Of a stretch of 64,000 bases of DNA, positions 17,366 through 25,501 are shown piece by piece. How positions within the stretch are numbered: the first letter of the stretch is position 1; each line of letters begins with the position of its first letter. Under the pieces are notes generated by a model. That model was not told the origin of the DNA. It saw only the letters and a program-made list of their open reading frames with translations, and did no database searches. Source of the stretch: Actinomyces faecalis (lineage in GTDB: Bacteria > Actinomycetota > Actinomycetes > Actinomycetales > Actinomycetaceae); assembly GCF_013184985.2 (NCBI RefSeq), contig NZ_CP063418.1, positions 248,001 through 312,000 on the forward strand, read 5' to 3'. The position numbers and the translations under genes were made by a program.

Positions 17366-18307
17366 ATGGCCGAAGACAGAGTCGTCCTCGTCGGAGTGGA
17401 CGGATCACCTGAGTCGCTAGGGGCGGTGGACTGGGCTGTGGCCCGTGCTGCCCGCGAGGGGTGGCGCGTCCACATCCTGTGTGCCTACTCGCTGCCGTCC
17501 TTCACGACTGCGTCCCTCGACGGCGGGTACGCGGCCCTTGACGACACCGCTATCCGTTCCGGCGCGCAGGCGGTCGTCGACGAGGCTGTCAGTCGTGTCC
17601 AGGGACGTGGCGTGACCGTGACCAGCTCGCTGGAGACCGGCGACCCTGCTGGGGTCTTGGTGGACCTGTCGAGCGAAGCCGTCCTGTCCGTCGTCGGTAC
17701 CCGTGGTGGTGGCGGCTTCGCTGACCGCCTGCTGGGGACGGTCTCCTCGGCGCTGCCGGCTCATGCCCACTGCCCGACCGTCGTCGTCCCGCGCCACACC
17801 GAGGGTGCCGAGTACACGCCGGTCAAGCGCATCGTCGTCGGTGTCGATGGCTCGGACTCGGCCCGCAAGGCCCTGAAGTGCGCTGTTATCGAGGCGGAGG
17901 CCTGGGGTGCTGAGCTCACGGCCGTGGCTGCGGTGCCGATGGCCTCCGGCGCGGGTGCGCTGGCCTGGCTGCCGGCTGCTGTAGACCGCGACCAGGTCCT
18001 GGCTGACGTGCGCAGCGGCCTGGACCGGGCGGTTGCGGAGGCCGTTGAGGATCACCCGGGGGTGACCGTGCGTCGGCACGCGCTTGACGGCAACGCCGCT
18101 CAGCTCATGAGTGAGTTCTCCACGGCGGTGGACCTCGTCGTCGTCGGTTCCCGCGGCCGTGGCGGCTTCTCCGGCCTGCTGCTGGGATCGACCAGTCAGG
18201 GTGTGCTCTCGCACGCCGCGTGCCCCGTGATGGTGGTTCCCTCGCGCACCCGCGACGACCGCTTCGAGTCAGCCCGCAACGCTGGAACCCCGTGGGGCCG
18301 CGCCTGA
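17366..18307 (+). CDS. Tandem-domain universal stress protein
   Basis: The 313-residue protein has two UspA domains (about residues 4-145 and 155-295). Each opens with a nucleotide-binding GVDGS loop (VVLVGVDGSPESLGAVDWA; IVVGVDGSDSARKALKCA). Each closes with the GxxG-(9x)-G(S/T) signature (GTRGGGGFADRLLGTVSS and GSRGRGGFSGLLLGSTSQ), so both sites should bind ATP. Two-domain Usp proteins of this size are typical of actinobacteria and are induced in stasis, hypoxia or nutrient stress. A clear AAAGGGG ribosome site precedes the ATG. The gene is flanked by terminators and appears monocistronic. Confidence 0.93.
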   Translation: MAEDRVVLVGVDGSPESLGAVDWAVARAAREGWRVHILCAYSLPSFTTASLDGGYAALDDTAIRSGAQAVVDEAVSRVQGRGVTVTSSLETGDPAGVLVDLSSEAVLSVVGTRGGGGFADRLLGTVSSALPAHAHCPTVVVPRHTEGAEYTPVKRIVVGVDGSDSARKALKCAVIEAEAWGAELTAVAAVPMASGAGALAWLPAAVDRDQVLADVRSGLDRAVAEAVEDHPGVTVRRHALDGNAAQLMSEFSTAVDLVVVGSRGRGGFSGLLLGSTSQGVLSHAACPVMVVPSRTRDDRFESARNAGTPWGRA

Positions 18308-18323
18308 GACCGTGACCCTGGTG

Positions 18324-18360
18324 CGTGGGGTGTCCGGGACGCTGTTCCGGGCACCCCGCG
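18324..18360 (+). terminator. Terminator after universal stress gene
   Basis: Arms 18324-18337 and 18347-18360 pair with only G-U exceptions around a 9-nt loop, 17 bases past the stop codon and 26 bases before tRNA-Arg. Confidence 0.6.
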
Positions 18361-18386
18361 CCTGCTGGTAGGGTGAGGCCCTGCAA

Positions 18387-18459
18387 GCCCTCGTAGCTCA
18401 GGGGATAGAGCACCGCTCTCCTAAAGCGGGTGTCGGACGTTCGAATCGTCTCGGGGGCA
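18387..18459 (+). tRNA. tRNA-Arg (CCT)
   Basis: The sequence folds as a complete cloverleaf. The 7-bp acceptor (GCCCTCG with CGGGGGC, one G-U) leads to a D arm with GCTC/GAGC, an anticodon stem CCGCT/AGCGG with loop CTCCTAA (anticodon CCT, reading AGG), and a T arm GGACG-TTCGAAT-CGTCT. The discriminator is A, and CCA is not encoded. Confidence 0.95.
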
Positions 18460-18467
18460 CGAGTAGT

Positions 18468-18507
18468 CCCTCGTATCTCAAGGAAAAGCGCTTCTTGAGT
18501 GCGAGGG
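18468..18507 (+). terminator. Terminator after tRNA-Arg
   Basis: CTCAAG (18477-18482) pairs with CTTGAG (18494-18499), and an outer CCCTCG/CGAGGG helix lies across a small internal loop. A GCTTCCCC run follows. Confidence 0.6.
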
Positions 18508-18602
18508 CTTCCCCGTCCTGGCGCCCAGGATGAGGCGTTTAACGGTCCGGATTGCCGGGGAGTCGACCGCTCAGGACGCGCGGGGGCCGTTATGTTGGTG
18601 AT

Positions 18603-21600
18603 ATGACGCCTTCACTCTTCTCATTCGGCCGTCACCGTGGCCAGACGCAGGCCCGTGCGGCGGAGCAGAAGGATCCTGGTGCCGTGAGCCTGCCGGCAGA
18701 CGCCGACGCCGCCGATGTCGCTGACAGGCCGCGGACGCGGGGCGTCTGGGACGGCGGGGACCAGGACGTGGTGCCTGCGGGCGGCGCTGAGGACTTCTCG
18801 CCACGGGTTGATCCTGCGTCCGGTGCGGCAGGTGGTGACGAGCCGGAGCCCGGACAGCCGTCGGCTCCGACCAGCCACGCCCATCCTTCCGGCCGCCCCG
18901 GTGAGGCGGCTCTGGAGGAGGCCCTCGCTCGGTGGCGTGAGGAGCTGGTGGACCTGGGCGGGGTTGCGAGCCTGGACGACATCACCCTCCTGGACGGCGT
19001 CGTCGACCTGACGGCTGCCCACCCCTCCGGCCTGGCCCAGCTCTACGCCGGCCGCCCGACCCACCTGTCCAGCCTCGTGCGCGAGCGCAGCGCCCTCGGC
19101 GTAGCGCGCCAGTCCCTGCGTGAGGTCGCTGGCCGCACGGACCTGCTGGCGCGCCAGTTTGGCGTCGCCCCGGTCTACCTGGCCCTCGGCGTCGCCTCCT
19201 GGAGCGAGACGGTCCCCTCCGCGACCGATGACGACGGCGAGCCGGCTGAGCCCATGCCGCAGGCCGCGCGCTCCGGCTCGGACGAGCCGGCTGACGGCGT
19301 GGCGGCGACGGACGAGGTCACGCACGCCTCCGAGCCGGAGGGCCTGACCCGCACGATCAATGCCCCGGTCCTGCTGCGGCCGGTGCGCCTGGCCTCGACC
19401 GGAGGCGACGCTGCGCTGACCCTGGGCCCCTCCATCGAGGTTAACCCCGTGGTCACCCGCGCGCTGCGCTCGGCTGGGTGCCGGACCGACGTCGACGCCG
19501 TCGCCCGCGCCTCCCTGTCCGACCTGGGCTTCACCCCGCGCGCGGCGCTGACGCGCCTGGGCTCGCTGGGACGCCAGCTCCTGCCGGACTTCGAGATCCA
19601 CGAGCGGCTCGTCGTGGGTGCCTTCGTCCACCCCGGGCAGGCGCTGGTCGAGGACTTTGACGCCACGGTCGAGCGTGCACGGGCGTCCGCACTCGTCGCT
19701 GCCCTGGCTGGTGACCCTGACGCCCAGGCGGCCCTGGCCATGCCGCTGGAGGAGCCTGACGGCGTCGACCGCGACCCGGCGCTGGAGCGCGGGGTCGGGG
19801 ACCTGGACACGGCCCAGCTCGACGCCATCGAGGCGGTGAGCACCGGCGCCTCGCTCCTGCTGGACGCCCCGCCTGGCTCTGACGTCGCCGAGACGCTGGC
19901 TGCCGTGCTGGCCGACGCCGCCGCCTCGGGGCGCACGGTCCTGCACGTGCCTGCCACCGGGGCGGACGGGCACGCCGTCGCCCAGGCGCTGCGGGAGCAG
20001 GGACTGGGCGACCTCGTGGTGGACCTGACCGAGGACGCGGGCTGGCGCCTGCACGCTGCGGAGTCGATCAAGGAGTCTCTGGGAGTCGAGCCGCCTGCGC
20101 TTGACGTCGCCGGCATCCTCGCCACGCGTGAGGAGCTGGGTCAGGTGCGCGAGCGCATGACGTCGGCCCTCCAGGCGCTTCACGTCCCGCGAGAGCCCTG
20201 GGGGGTGTCCGCCTACGAGGCTCTTCAGCACCTGGCGGAGCTCACCACCGGGCGCGCGCGCAGCCGCACCGGGGCGCGGGTGGAGCGGGGGATGCTGGAC
20301 CGCCTGGATGAGCACGGCCTGGACCGGGCGCGCTCCCTGCTTCACCGTGCCCACGACCTGGAGCTGCTCACCCCGCAGACGGCGAGCTCGGCGTGGAACG
20401 GCATCACGGTCGCTGACATCGACCAGGCCACTGACGCCCTGAGCCGGCTCGCTGAGCTGGCTGACGAGCTGCTACCCGCTATCGAGGACGACGCCGCCCA
20501 GGTGGCTGAGCAGTGCGGTATCTCCCGTGCGCTCACGCTCACGCAGTGGTGGGCCCAGCTAGAGCTTCTTGACGGGCTGCGGGACTCCCTGGACGTGTTC
20601 GTCCCGGCCGTCTTCGAGCGCTCGGCCGCGGACATGGTCATCGCCACCGCGACCCGCCAGTGGCGCGAGGAGCGCTCTATCGAGATGTCCGGGACGACGC
20701 GCCGTCGCTTCATCAAGCAGGCCAAGGACCTCGTGCGACCTGGCCGCCCCGTGGAGGACCTTCACAGCGAGCTGGTCAAGGTCCAGCACCGTCGCGAGGC
20801 CTGGCGCCTGTACGAGCCCAGAAGCGGCTGGCCGGAGCTTCCGACCGGCCTGGACGGTATGCAGGCGCGTGCCCGGCGCGCACGGCAGGCGGTTGACGAG
20901 CTCCAGCCCCTGCTGGCCACGGCCGAGGAGGTCCCTGACCTCATGGGGATGGGGCTGCCGGCGCTGCTCACTCGTGTACGTTCCCTGGCTGACGACGACG
21001 TCACGGCGCAGAAGCTGCCGGAGATCAACCGCGTCATGGGGCAGCTCGGCGAGCTGGGTCTGGGTGAGCTGGTGGCGGACCTTGCCGCGCGTGGCGTGGA
21101 GGAGGACGAGCTCGATACCGAGCTGGAGTACTGCTGGTGGACCTCGTTGCTCGCGCACCTGCTGGGCTCGGACCCCGATCTGGCGGGGCTCGACTCCGGC
21201 GTGCTGGCTGAGCGGCAGGGGCGCTTGCGCGAGCTGGACGCCGCGCAGTCCGCGTTCTTGGCTGCTCCTGTGGCCCAGGCCTGCGCCCGCCGGGTGCGGG
21301 CAGCGGTCGAGGAGGACAAGGAGGCGGCACGGGCGCTGTACGTGGCGCTCTCGCGTGACGACGGCGTGCCGCTGCGCGAGATCCTGGCTGAGCACCCGCT
21401 GGCGATGGTGGTCAAGCCGGTGTGGATCGTGCCCCCCACCCTCGTGCCCCAGGTGCTCGACCCCCAGGCCCTGGTGGGACTGGCTGTTCTTGACGCCAGC
21501 GCGCACATGCCGGTGTGCCAGGTGCTGCCGGCCTTCGTACGTGCTGAGCAGGTCATCGTCGTCGGCGATCCTCGCCGCGAGCCCACAGGTCTGGCCGCTG

Positions 21601-22973
21601 AGCTCGGGGCGTTGCTGCCCTCGGTGACCCTGCCGACCACGCGCAACAGCCTGGACGCCCAGATCGCCTCCTTCCTGGCAACCCACGGTTACAGCGACGT
21701 CGTTGAGGCCATCCCCTCCCCGCCGGGAGCCGCTCCGCTGTCCCTGGAGCTGGTGGACGGGCGTGGTATGCCGGCACCCGGGCAGACGGCGGTGGAGTCC
21801 GTGCCGGCCGAGGTGGACCGCGTGGTGGACCTCGTCATCGACCACGCCCTGGCCCGTCCGGAGCAGTCGCTGGGCGTGGTGGCGCTCAACGCCCGCCACG
21901 CTGAGCAGGTCCGGCGCGCGACCACCGCGGCGGTGGTCGGCTCCCCGGCCCTGGAGGAGTTCTTCGCCGGGGGGATCGCTGAGCCCTTCGTCGTCGTCGA
22001 CCTGTCCGAGGCGCGGTCGCTGCGCCGTGACCACGTCATCCTGAGCGTGGGCTACGCCAAGACCCCGCACGGCAGGACGATCCACAGCTTCGGCTCCGTC
22101 TCGGAGCCCAGCGGCATGGTGAGCCTGGTCGAGGCGCTGTGCGCCTCACGCGGCACAACCCAGGTGGTCTCCTGCCTGGCCCCGCAGGACATTGACCCCG
22201 AGCGCCTTCACGCCCCCGGGGCCCAGCTGCTCCGCCAGCTCCTTGTGCGGGCCGCGGGCCGGGCGGAGGACGACGCCCAGGGCAGCTCGGACTACCCGGA
22301 CCCGCTGCTGGTCGACCTTGCCGAGCGCCTGTGGCGCAAGGGTCTGACGGTGGTGCCTCGGTACGGCCTGGAGGGTGGCACGCGCATCCCGCTGGCGATC
22401 GGGCACCCGGACTACCCAGGTGAGCTGTTGGTGGCGGTGCTGACCGACGACGCCGAGTACGTGGCGGAGAAGAGCCTGCGTCGCCGTGACCGGCACTGGG
22501 TCGAGCGCCTGGAGCGTCGTGGGTGGCGGGTGTACACCGCCTTCTCCGTCTCGGTCTTCATCGATCCTGAGGCGGAGGCCGCCGCGATCGAGAACGAGGT
22601 GCTCGCGGTGCTTAGCGAGCGTGAGGCTGAGAGGCGGCGCGCCGAGCAGGTAGCGGCTGCGCCGCTGACCGGGCTTGACACGGATGCGGCTCAGTCAGGC
22701 TCTGACCCTGGCGAGGTGGACCAGGACCAGCGGGAGCGTGAGCCGGTGCGTGGCCTACGGCCGCCGATCGCCCAGGGTCTGCCGCTACAGGCCTACTCCG
22801 ACGACCAGCTGGACGACCTCGTGGCCTGGATCCGTTCCGACGGCGTCGAGCGCAGCATCGAGGCCGAGGTCGAGGAGCTGCGCGCGACACTGGCGCTGCT
22901 GCGCCGAGGCTCGGGCGTGGACGCGGTGCTGACGCACGCGGTGACTCGCACGCGGGCGCAGGCTGATGACTGA
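18603..22973 (+). CDS. Giant helicase/nuclease-like protein with eroded helicase motifs
   Basis: The 1456-residue cytoplasmic protein (ATG at 18603; an upstream in-frame ATG at 18552 lacks conserved context) has a disordered N-terminus of about 100 residues. The middle region is related to superfamily 1 helicases, and a C-terminal REase_MTES_1575-type domain spans about residues 1265-1345 (HPDYPGELLVAVLTDDAEY; DRHWVERLERRGWRVYTAFS). The expected Walker A position reads LLDAPPGSDVAETL (about residue 420) and lacks GKT. The motif II/III region reads LDASAHMP...VIVVGDPRREPTG, without the DEAS acid pair. Motifs near residue 1145 (VILSVGYAKTPHGR) remain recognisable. It is probably an ATPase-dead structural or nuclease relative; its function is unknown. 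The downstream 74-residue gene overlaps its end by eight bases. Confidence 0.75.
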   Translation: MTPSLFSFGRHRGQTQARAAEQKDPGAVSLPADADAADVADRPRTRGVWDGGDQDVVPAGGAEDFSPRVDPASGAAGGDEPEPGQPSAPTSHAHPSGRPGEAALEEALARWREELVDLGGVASLDDITLLDGVVDLTAAHPSGLAQLYAGRPTHLSSLVRERSALGVARQSLREVAGRTDLLARQFGVAPVYLALGVASWSETVPSATDDDGEPAEPMPQAARSGSDEPADGVAATDEVTHASEPEGLTRTINAPVLLRPVRLASTGGDAALTLGPSIEVNPVVTRALRSAGCRTDVDAVARASLSDLGFTPRAALTRLGSLGRQLLPDFEIHERLVVGAFVHPGQALVEDFDATVERARASALVAALAGDPDAQAALAMPLEEPDGVDRDPALERGVGDLDTAQLDAIEAVSTGASLLLDAPPGSDVAETLAAVLADAAASGRTVLHVPATGADGHAVAQALREQGLGDLVVDLTEDAGWRLHAAESIKESLGVEPPALDVAGILATREELGQVRERMTSALQALHVPREPWGVSAYEALQHLAELTTGRARSRTGARVERGMLDRLDEHGLDRARSLLHRAHDLELLTPQTASSAWNGITVADIDQATDALSRLAELADELLPAIEDDAAQVAEQCGISRALTLTQWWAQLELLDGLRDSLDVFVPAVFERSAADMVIATATRQWREERSIEMSGTTRRRFIKQAKDLVRPGRPVEDLHSELVKVQHRREAWRLYEPRSGWPELPTGLDGMQARARRARQAVDELQPLLATAEEVPDLMGMGLPALLTRVRSLADDDVTAQKLPEINRVMGQLGELGLGELVADLAARGVEEDELDTELEYCWWTSLLAHLLGSDPDLAGLDSGVLAERQGRLRELDAAQSAFLAAPVAQACARRVRAAVEEDKEAARALYVALSRDDGVPLREILAEHPLAMVVKPVWIVPPTLVPQVLDPQALVGLAVLDASAHMPVCQVLPAFVRAEQVIVVGDPRREPTGLAAELGALLPSVTLPTTRNSLDAQIASFLATHGYSDVVEAIPSPPGAAPLSLELVDGRGMPAPGQTAVESVPAEVDRVVDLVIDHALARPEQSLGVVALNARHAEQVRRATTAAVVGSPALEEFFAGGIAEPFVVVDLSEARSLRRDHVILSVGYAKTPHGRTIHSFGSVSEPSGMVSLVEALCASRGTTQVVSCLAPQDIDPERLHAPGAQLLRQLLVRAAGRAEDDAQGSSDYPDPLLVDLAERLWRKGLTVVPRYGLEGGTRIPLAIGHPDYPGELLVAVLTDDAEYVAEKSLRRRDRHWVERLERRGWRVYTAFSVSVFIDPEAEAAAIENEVLAVLSEREAERRRAEQVAAAPLTGLDTDAAQSGSDPGEVDQDQREREPVRGLRPPIAQGLPLQAYSDDQLDDLVAWIRSDGVERSIEAEVEELRATLALLRRGSGVDAVLTHAVTRTRAQADD

Positions 22974-23190
22974 GCCGGCTCGGACGGCCAGGAGCCACCG
23001 CAGGGTGGTGGCCCTGTCCCAGGCGGACCGGGCCCGGGTGGCGCGAGGCGAGCTGCCGGAGGCGGCCGCTGAGGAGGAACGGCGTCGTCACGTCGACGCG
23101 CTCACTGACGCGCTGGCGCGTGCCGACGGCGGCGGTGAGCACGCCAACGACGCTCGCCTGCTGCGTGAGGTGCCCCCGCACTGGGGGTGA
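22966..23190 (+). CDS. Small basic-acidic hypothetical protein
   Basis: This 74-residue protein begins MTEPARTARSHRRVVALSQADRA. It is Arg- and Glu-rich, predicted helical, and has no signal or membrane segment. The ATG lies inside the end of the large helicase-like gene (8-base overlap, ATGACTGA), which indicates translational coupling. The overlap, the matching codon bias (G/C at third positions) and the strong terminator directly after the stop support a real gene. I do not recognise the family. Confidence 0.7.
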   Translation: MTEPARTARSHRRVVALSQADRARVARGELPEAAAEEERRRHVDALTDALARADGGGEHANDARLLREVPPHWG

Positions 23191-23195
23191 CAACG

Positions 23196-23238
23196 GCGGG
23201 GCGTGCCTCGCGTCAGCCTGACGCGAGGCACGCCCCGC
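23196..23238 (+). terminator. Terminator with 21-bp perfect stem
   Basis: Arms 23196-23216 and 23218-23238 are perfectly complementary around a single C. The hairpin starts six bases after the stop of the small gene and ends the helicase-like operon. Confidence 0.8.
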
Positions 23239-23298
23239 GATGTTGGGACGACGTCTCCCACCGGGCCGTTACGCGCTCGTCTGCCGGTCCTGGCAGGC

Positions 23299-23340
23299 CG
23301 ACGCCCCCGCTGACGATCACGGTCGTCGGCGGGGGCGTCG
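23299..23340 (-). terminator. Terminator of mscL
   Basis: An 18-bp stem (23299-23316 with 23323-23340, one G-U) and a 6-nt loop lie 31 bases downstream of the mscL stop on the minus strand. Confidence 0.75.
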
Positions 23341-23371
23341 TCAGTGGGCAGCGGCCAAGCGGCCGCCGGGC

Positions 23372-23767
23372 TCACTTCTTGTCAGCGAGCAGGTCGCGGA
23401 TCTGGACGAGCAGCTCGGTCTCGGAGGGAGCCGGGACCTCGTCCGCGGCCTCGATCTCCTGGGCCTTGCGGGTGCGCTCCTTGAGCTTGTTCATCGGCAG
23501 GACCACGCAGAAGTAGATCGCGGCGGCCACCAGCAGGAAGTTGATGCCGGTGGTGAGGATGGTGCCAGGCTGGATCGGGTCGGAGCCGTTGATCGAGAAC
23601 TGGCCGACCGAGTTGAAGTTCGGCGAGCCGACCAGGGCGCCGATGATGTTGAGGATGACGTCGGTGACGGCCTGGACGATCGGGGAGAAGGCACCGCCGA
23701 TGATGACGGCGACGGCCAGGTCAATGACGTTGCCCTGGGCGATGAAGTCGCGGAAACCCTTAAGCAT
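23372..23767 (-). CDS. mscL: Large-conductance mechanosensitive channel MscL
   Basis: The 131-residue channel subunit begins MLKGFRDFIAQGNVIDLAVAVIIGGAFSPIVQAV, the strongly conserved amphipathic S1 helix plus pore-lining TM1 of MscL. TM2 (ILTTGINFLLVAAAIYFCVVLPMN) follows, then the charged cytoplasmic helix ending LLVQIRDLLADKK. It opens under membrane tension to release solutes during hypo-osmotic shock and works as a pentamer. The start is placed at the ATG at 23767; an in-frame ATG eight codons earlier is outside the conserved region. It heads a cluster like the M. tuberculosis mscL-5FCL-moeA region. Confidence 0.97.
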   Translation of the reverse strand: MLKGFRDFIAQGNVIDLAVAVIIGGAFSPIVQAVTDVILNIIGALVGSPNFNSVGQFSINGSDPIQPGTILTTGINFLLVAAAIYFCVVLPMNKLKERTRKAQEIEAADEVPAPSETELLVQIRDLLADKK

Positions 23768-23864
23768 AGGGAGGCCTTTCAGTGGTCGCACCGGCGCCAG
23801 GGCCGGTGCGGAAGTGTCTGCGGGACAGCGCCGTGGCTGGTGCCTTCCGGGCTGCGGGACTGGC

Positions 23865-24536
23865 TCAGGGACTGAGCACGAGCCCGAGCGCGCCGTGAGT
23901 GGCGGCTCCTGCTACCAGGCTAGCGGTGCTGGCAGGAACGGCAAGAGTAATAAGTGTGACTGTGCTCCCAGCACTCCATCGATCACCACTTCCTTCGTGT
24001 TGTGTCAGGAGAACTCGAGCACCTTTACAGATGACGGTGGGACCCTCGGCCGCAGTGCCGGTGCCGGTGACGTCACCTGCCTGTGGCGCCTCAGCCACGA
24101 GGTCGACGACGGTGCCGGGCCTGGCCAGGTCGGCGCCTACCTCGACCGGTACCTGGACCACCCGCTCCTGCGCAGTGAGGCCGGTGGTCAGGGCCTGGCT
24201 GGTCATCGAGGTCGTCAGCACCGTCCCTTCCTCCAGGGTGACGGCTGCCCGCGTGCCGACGACGCCGCCGTCGGCCAGGCCGGCACGTGGCAGGGCCGTG
24301 GTCGGCAGCCGGCTCCAGGCCACGTCCGTCTCCTGGATCACCTCTCCGGCGCCGACCTGGCGCGTGACCACAAGGGCCTCGGTCAGGTCTCCCGGACCTG
24401 GCCTCAGGACCGTCAGCGCAACCAGCGCGGCAGCCCCGACGCACAGGCCGACGACAAGGTGGCGCCAGCGCCACAGCACGACGGAAGGCACGGGTCTTGG
24501 CGGGGGCTGGGCAGAACGGCGGTGCAGCAGGTCCAT
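23865..24536 (-). CDS. SAF-domain membrane-anchored protein (CpaB/RcpC-like)
   Basis: The 223-residue protein has a cytoplasmic basic N-terminus, one membrane helix (about residues 26-44, HLVVGLCVGAAALVALTVL), and an outer SAF domain. The SAF core reads EALVVTRQVGAGEVIQETDVAWSRLPTTALP, with later VVGTRAAVTLEEGTVLTTSM, as in CpaB/RcpC proteins of Flp-pilus systems and related actinobacterial proteins. No pilus genes are nearby, so a pilus role is not supported by context. It lies in the same direction as mscL and the cyclo-ligase, in the place where M. tuberculosis has other small genes. Function is unassigned. Confidence 0.8.
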   Translation of the reverse strand: MDLLHRRSAQPPPRPVPSVVLWRWRHLVVGLCVGAAALVALTVLRPGPGDLTEALVVTRQVGAGEVIQETDVAWSRLPTTALPRAGLADGGVVGTRAAVTLEEGTVLTTSMTSQALTTGLTAQERVVQVPVEVGADLARPGTVVDLVAEAPQAGDVTGTGTAAEGPTVICKGARVLLTQHEGSGDRWSAGSTVTLITLAVPASTASLVAGAATHGALGLVLSP

Positions 24537-24704
24537 GACCCCAGGGTGAGCAGTCGCCGTCGCGCGACGCCACCGCGCCCGGGGACTCCTGTGGACGAGG
24601 GTGTCACGGCGAGCACCTGTGGAGCCCGGGCGCTGGTGACTGGTGCCGTCCCTTGCTACCGGCCGGATCTGGCAGGTCGACAGACGGCGCGGGCTGCGCC
24701 GTCG

Positions 24705-25358
24705 TCAGTAGGAACCGGCCTGGAAAGCGGAGCCCTCCAGCAGGAACCACTGCTCCGGGGTGATGACGGCGTCAACCAGCTCGTCGTGGGACTCGGTGGG
24801 CAGGGGGCCGGTGACCAGCTCGTCGGAGTGGACCATCGCGAAGACCTGCACGCCCTGGGCGCGCAGCGGGAGCATGCGGTCGTACCAGCCGCCGCCCTGG
24901 CCCAGGCGTCGCCCGGCGCGGTCGACGGCGAGCGCCGGGACGATGAGAGCCTCGACCTTGCTGATCTCCTCAGGGGGCAGCGTCTGTCCACTGGGCTCGG
25001 GAGGACGTCCGGGCGCCCTCTCAGCCAGGTCGTCTGAGCCCTTGAAGTAGCCCCAGGAACGCGCCAGGTGCGGGCCGAGGACAGGCAGGAGCACGCGGGT
25101 GCCGCGCTCGTGCAGGTGGTCCAGCAGCAGACGGGTGCACGGTTCGTGAGAGACGGAGACGTAGGCGGCTACCGAGCCCAGGGACCCGACGGCCTGCAGC
25201 GCGTGCTCGGTCAGCGCCTCGCACACGGCGTCGTGCCCGTGCTCGGGGTGGCGGTGGTGCTTGCGCCGGTCGCGTCGTAGCAGCCTGCGCAGGCCGTCCT
25301 TCGCGTCGTCGACCTCCTGTCCCTCGGTGGTGGGAAGGTCACGCGCGTCGGAGCTCAT
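24705..25358 (-). CDS. 5-formyltetrahydrofolate cyclo-ligase
   Basis: The 217-residue enzyme converts 5-formyl-THF to 5,10-methenyl-THF using ATP, returning folate from its storage form. The family signatures are visible: DGLRRLLRRDRRKH near the N-terminus (the KxxLR-type phosphate region), VSHEPCTRLLLDHLHERGTRVLLPV, and the C-terminal VDRAGRRLGQGGGWYDRMLP, which forms the ATP/folate site. The length is typical. The start ATG at 25358 is 141 bases from the divergent moeA gene. The moeA-5FCL-mscL neighbourhood matches M. tuberculosis, where galU additionally lies between 5FCL and moeA; here galU is absent. Confidence 0.93.
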   Translation of the reverse strand: MSSDARDLPTTEGQEVDDAKDGLRRLLRRDRRKHHRHPEHGHDAVCEALTEHALQAVGSLGSVAAYVSVSHEPCTRLLLDHLHERGTRVLLPVLGPHLARSWGYFKGSDDLAERAPGRPPEPSGQTLPPEEISKVEALIVPALAVDRAGRRLGQGGGWYDRMLPLRAQGVQVFAMVHSDELVTGPLPTESHDELVDAVITPEQWFLLEGSAFQAGSY

Positions 25359-25501
25359 ACCCCTATCCTCGCAGGTCTGCTCCCGCTCACCGAGGGGACA
25401 TGCCCGGCCGGTACGGACCCGGTGGCAGCCAGGGCCCGCCGGGTACGCTGGGCGCGGTGGGACGTCTTCGCCCCACTACCGGTTGTCACACGGAGGCCAT
25501 G

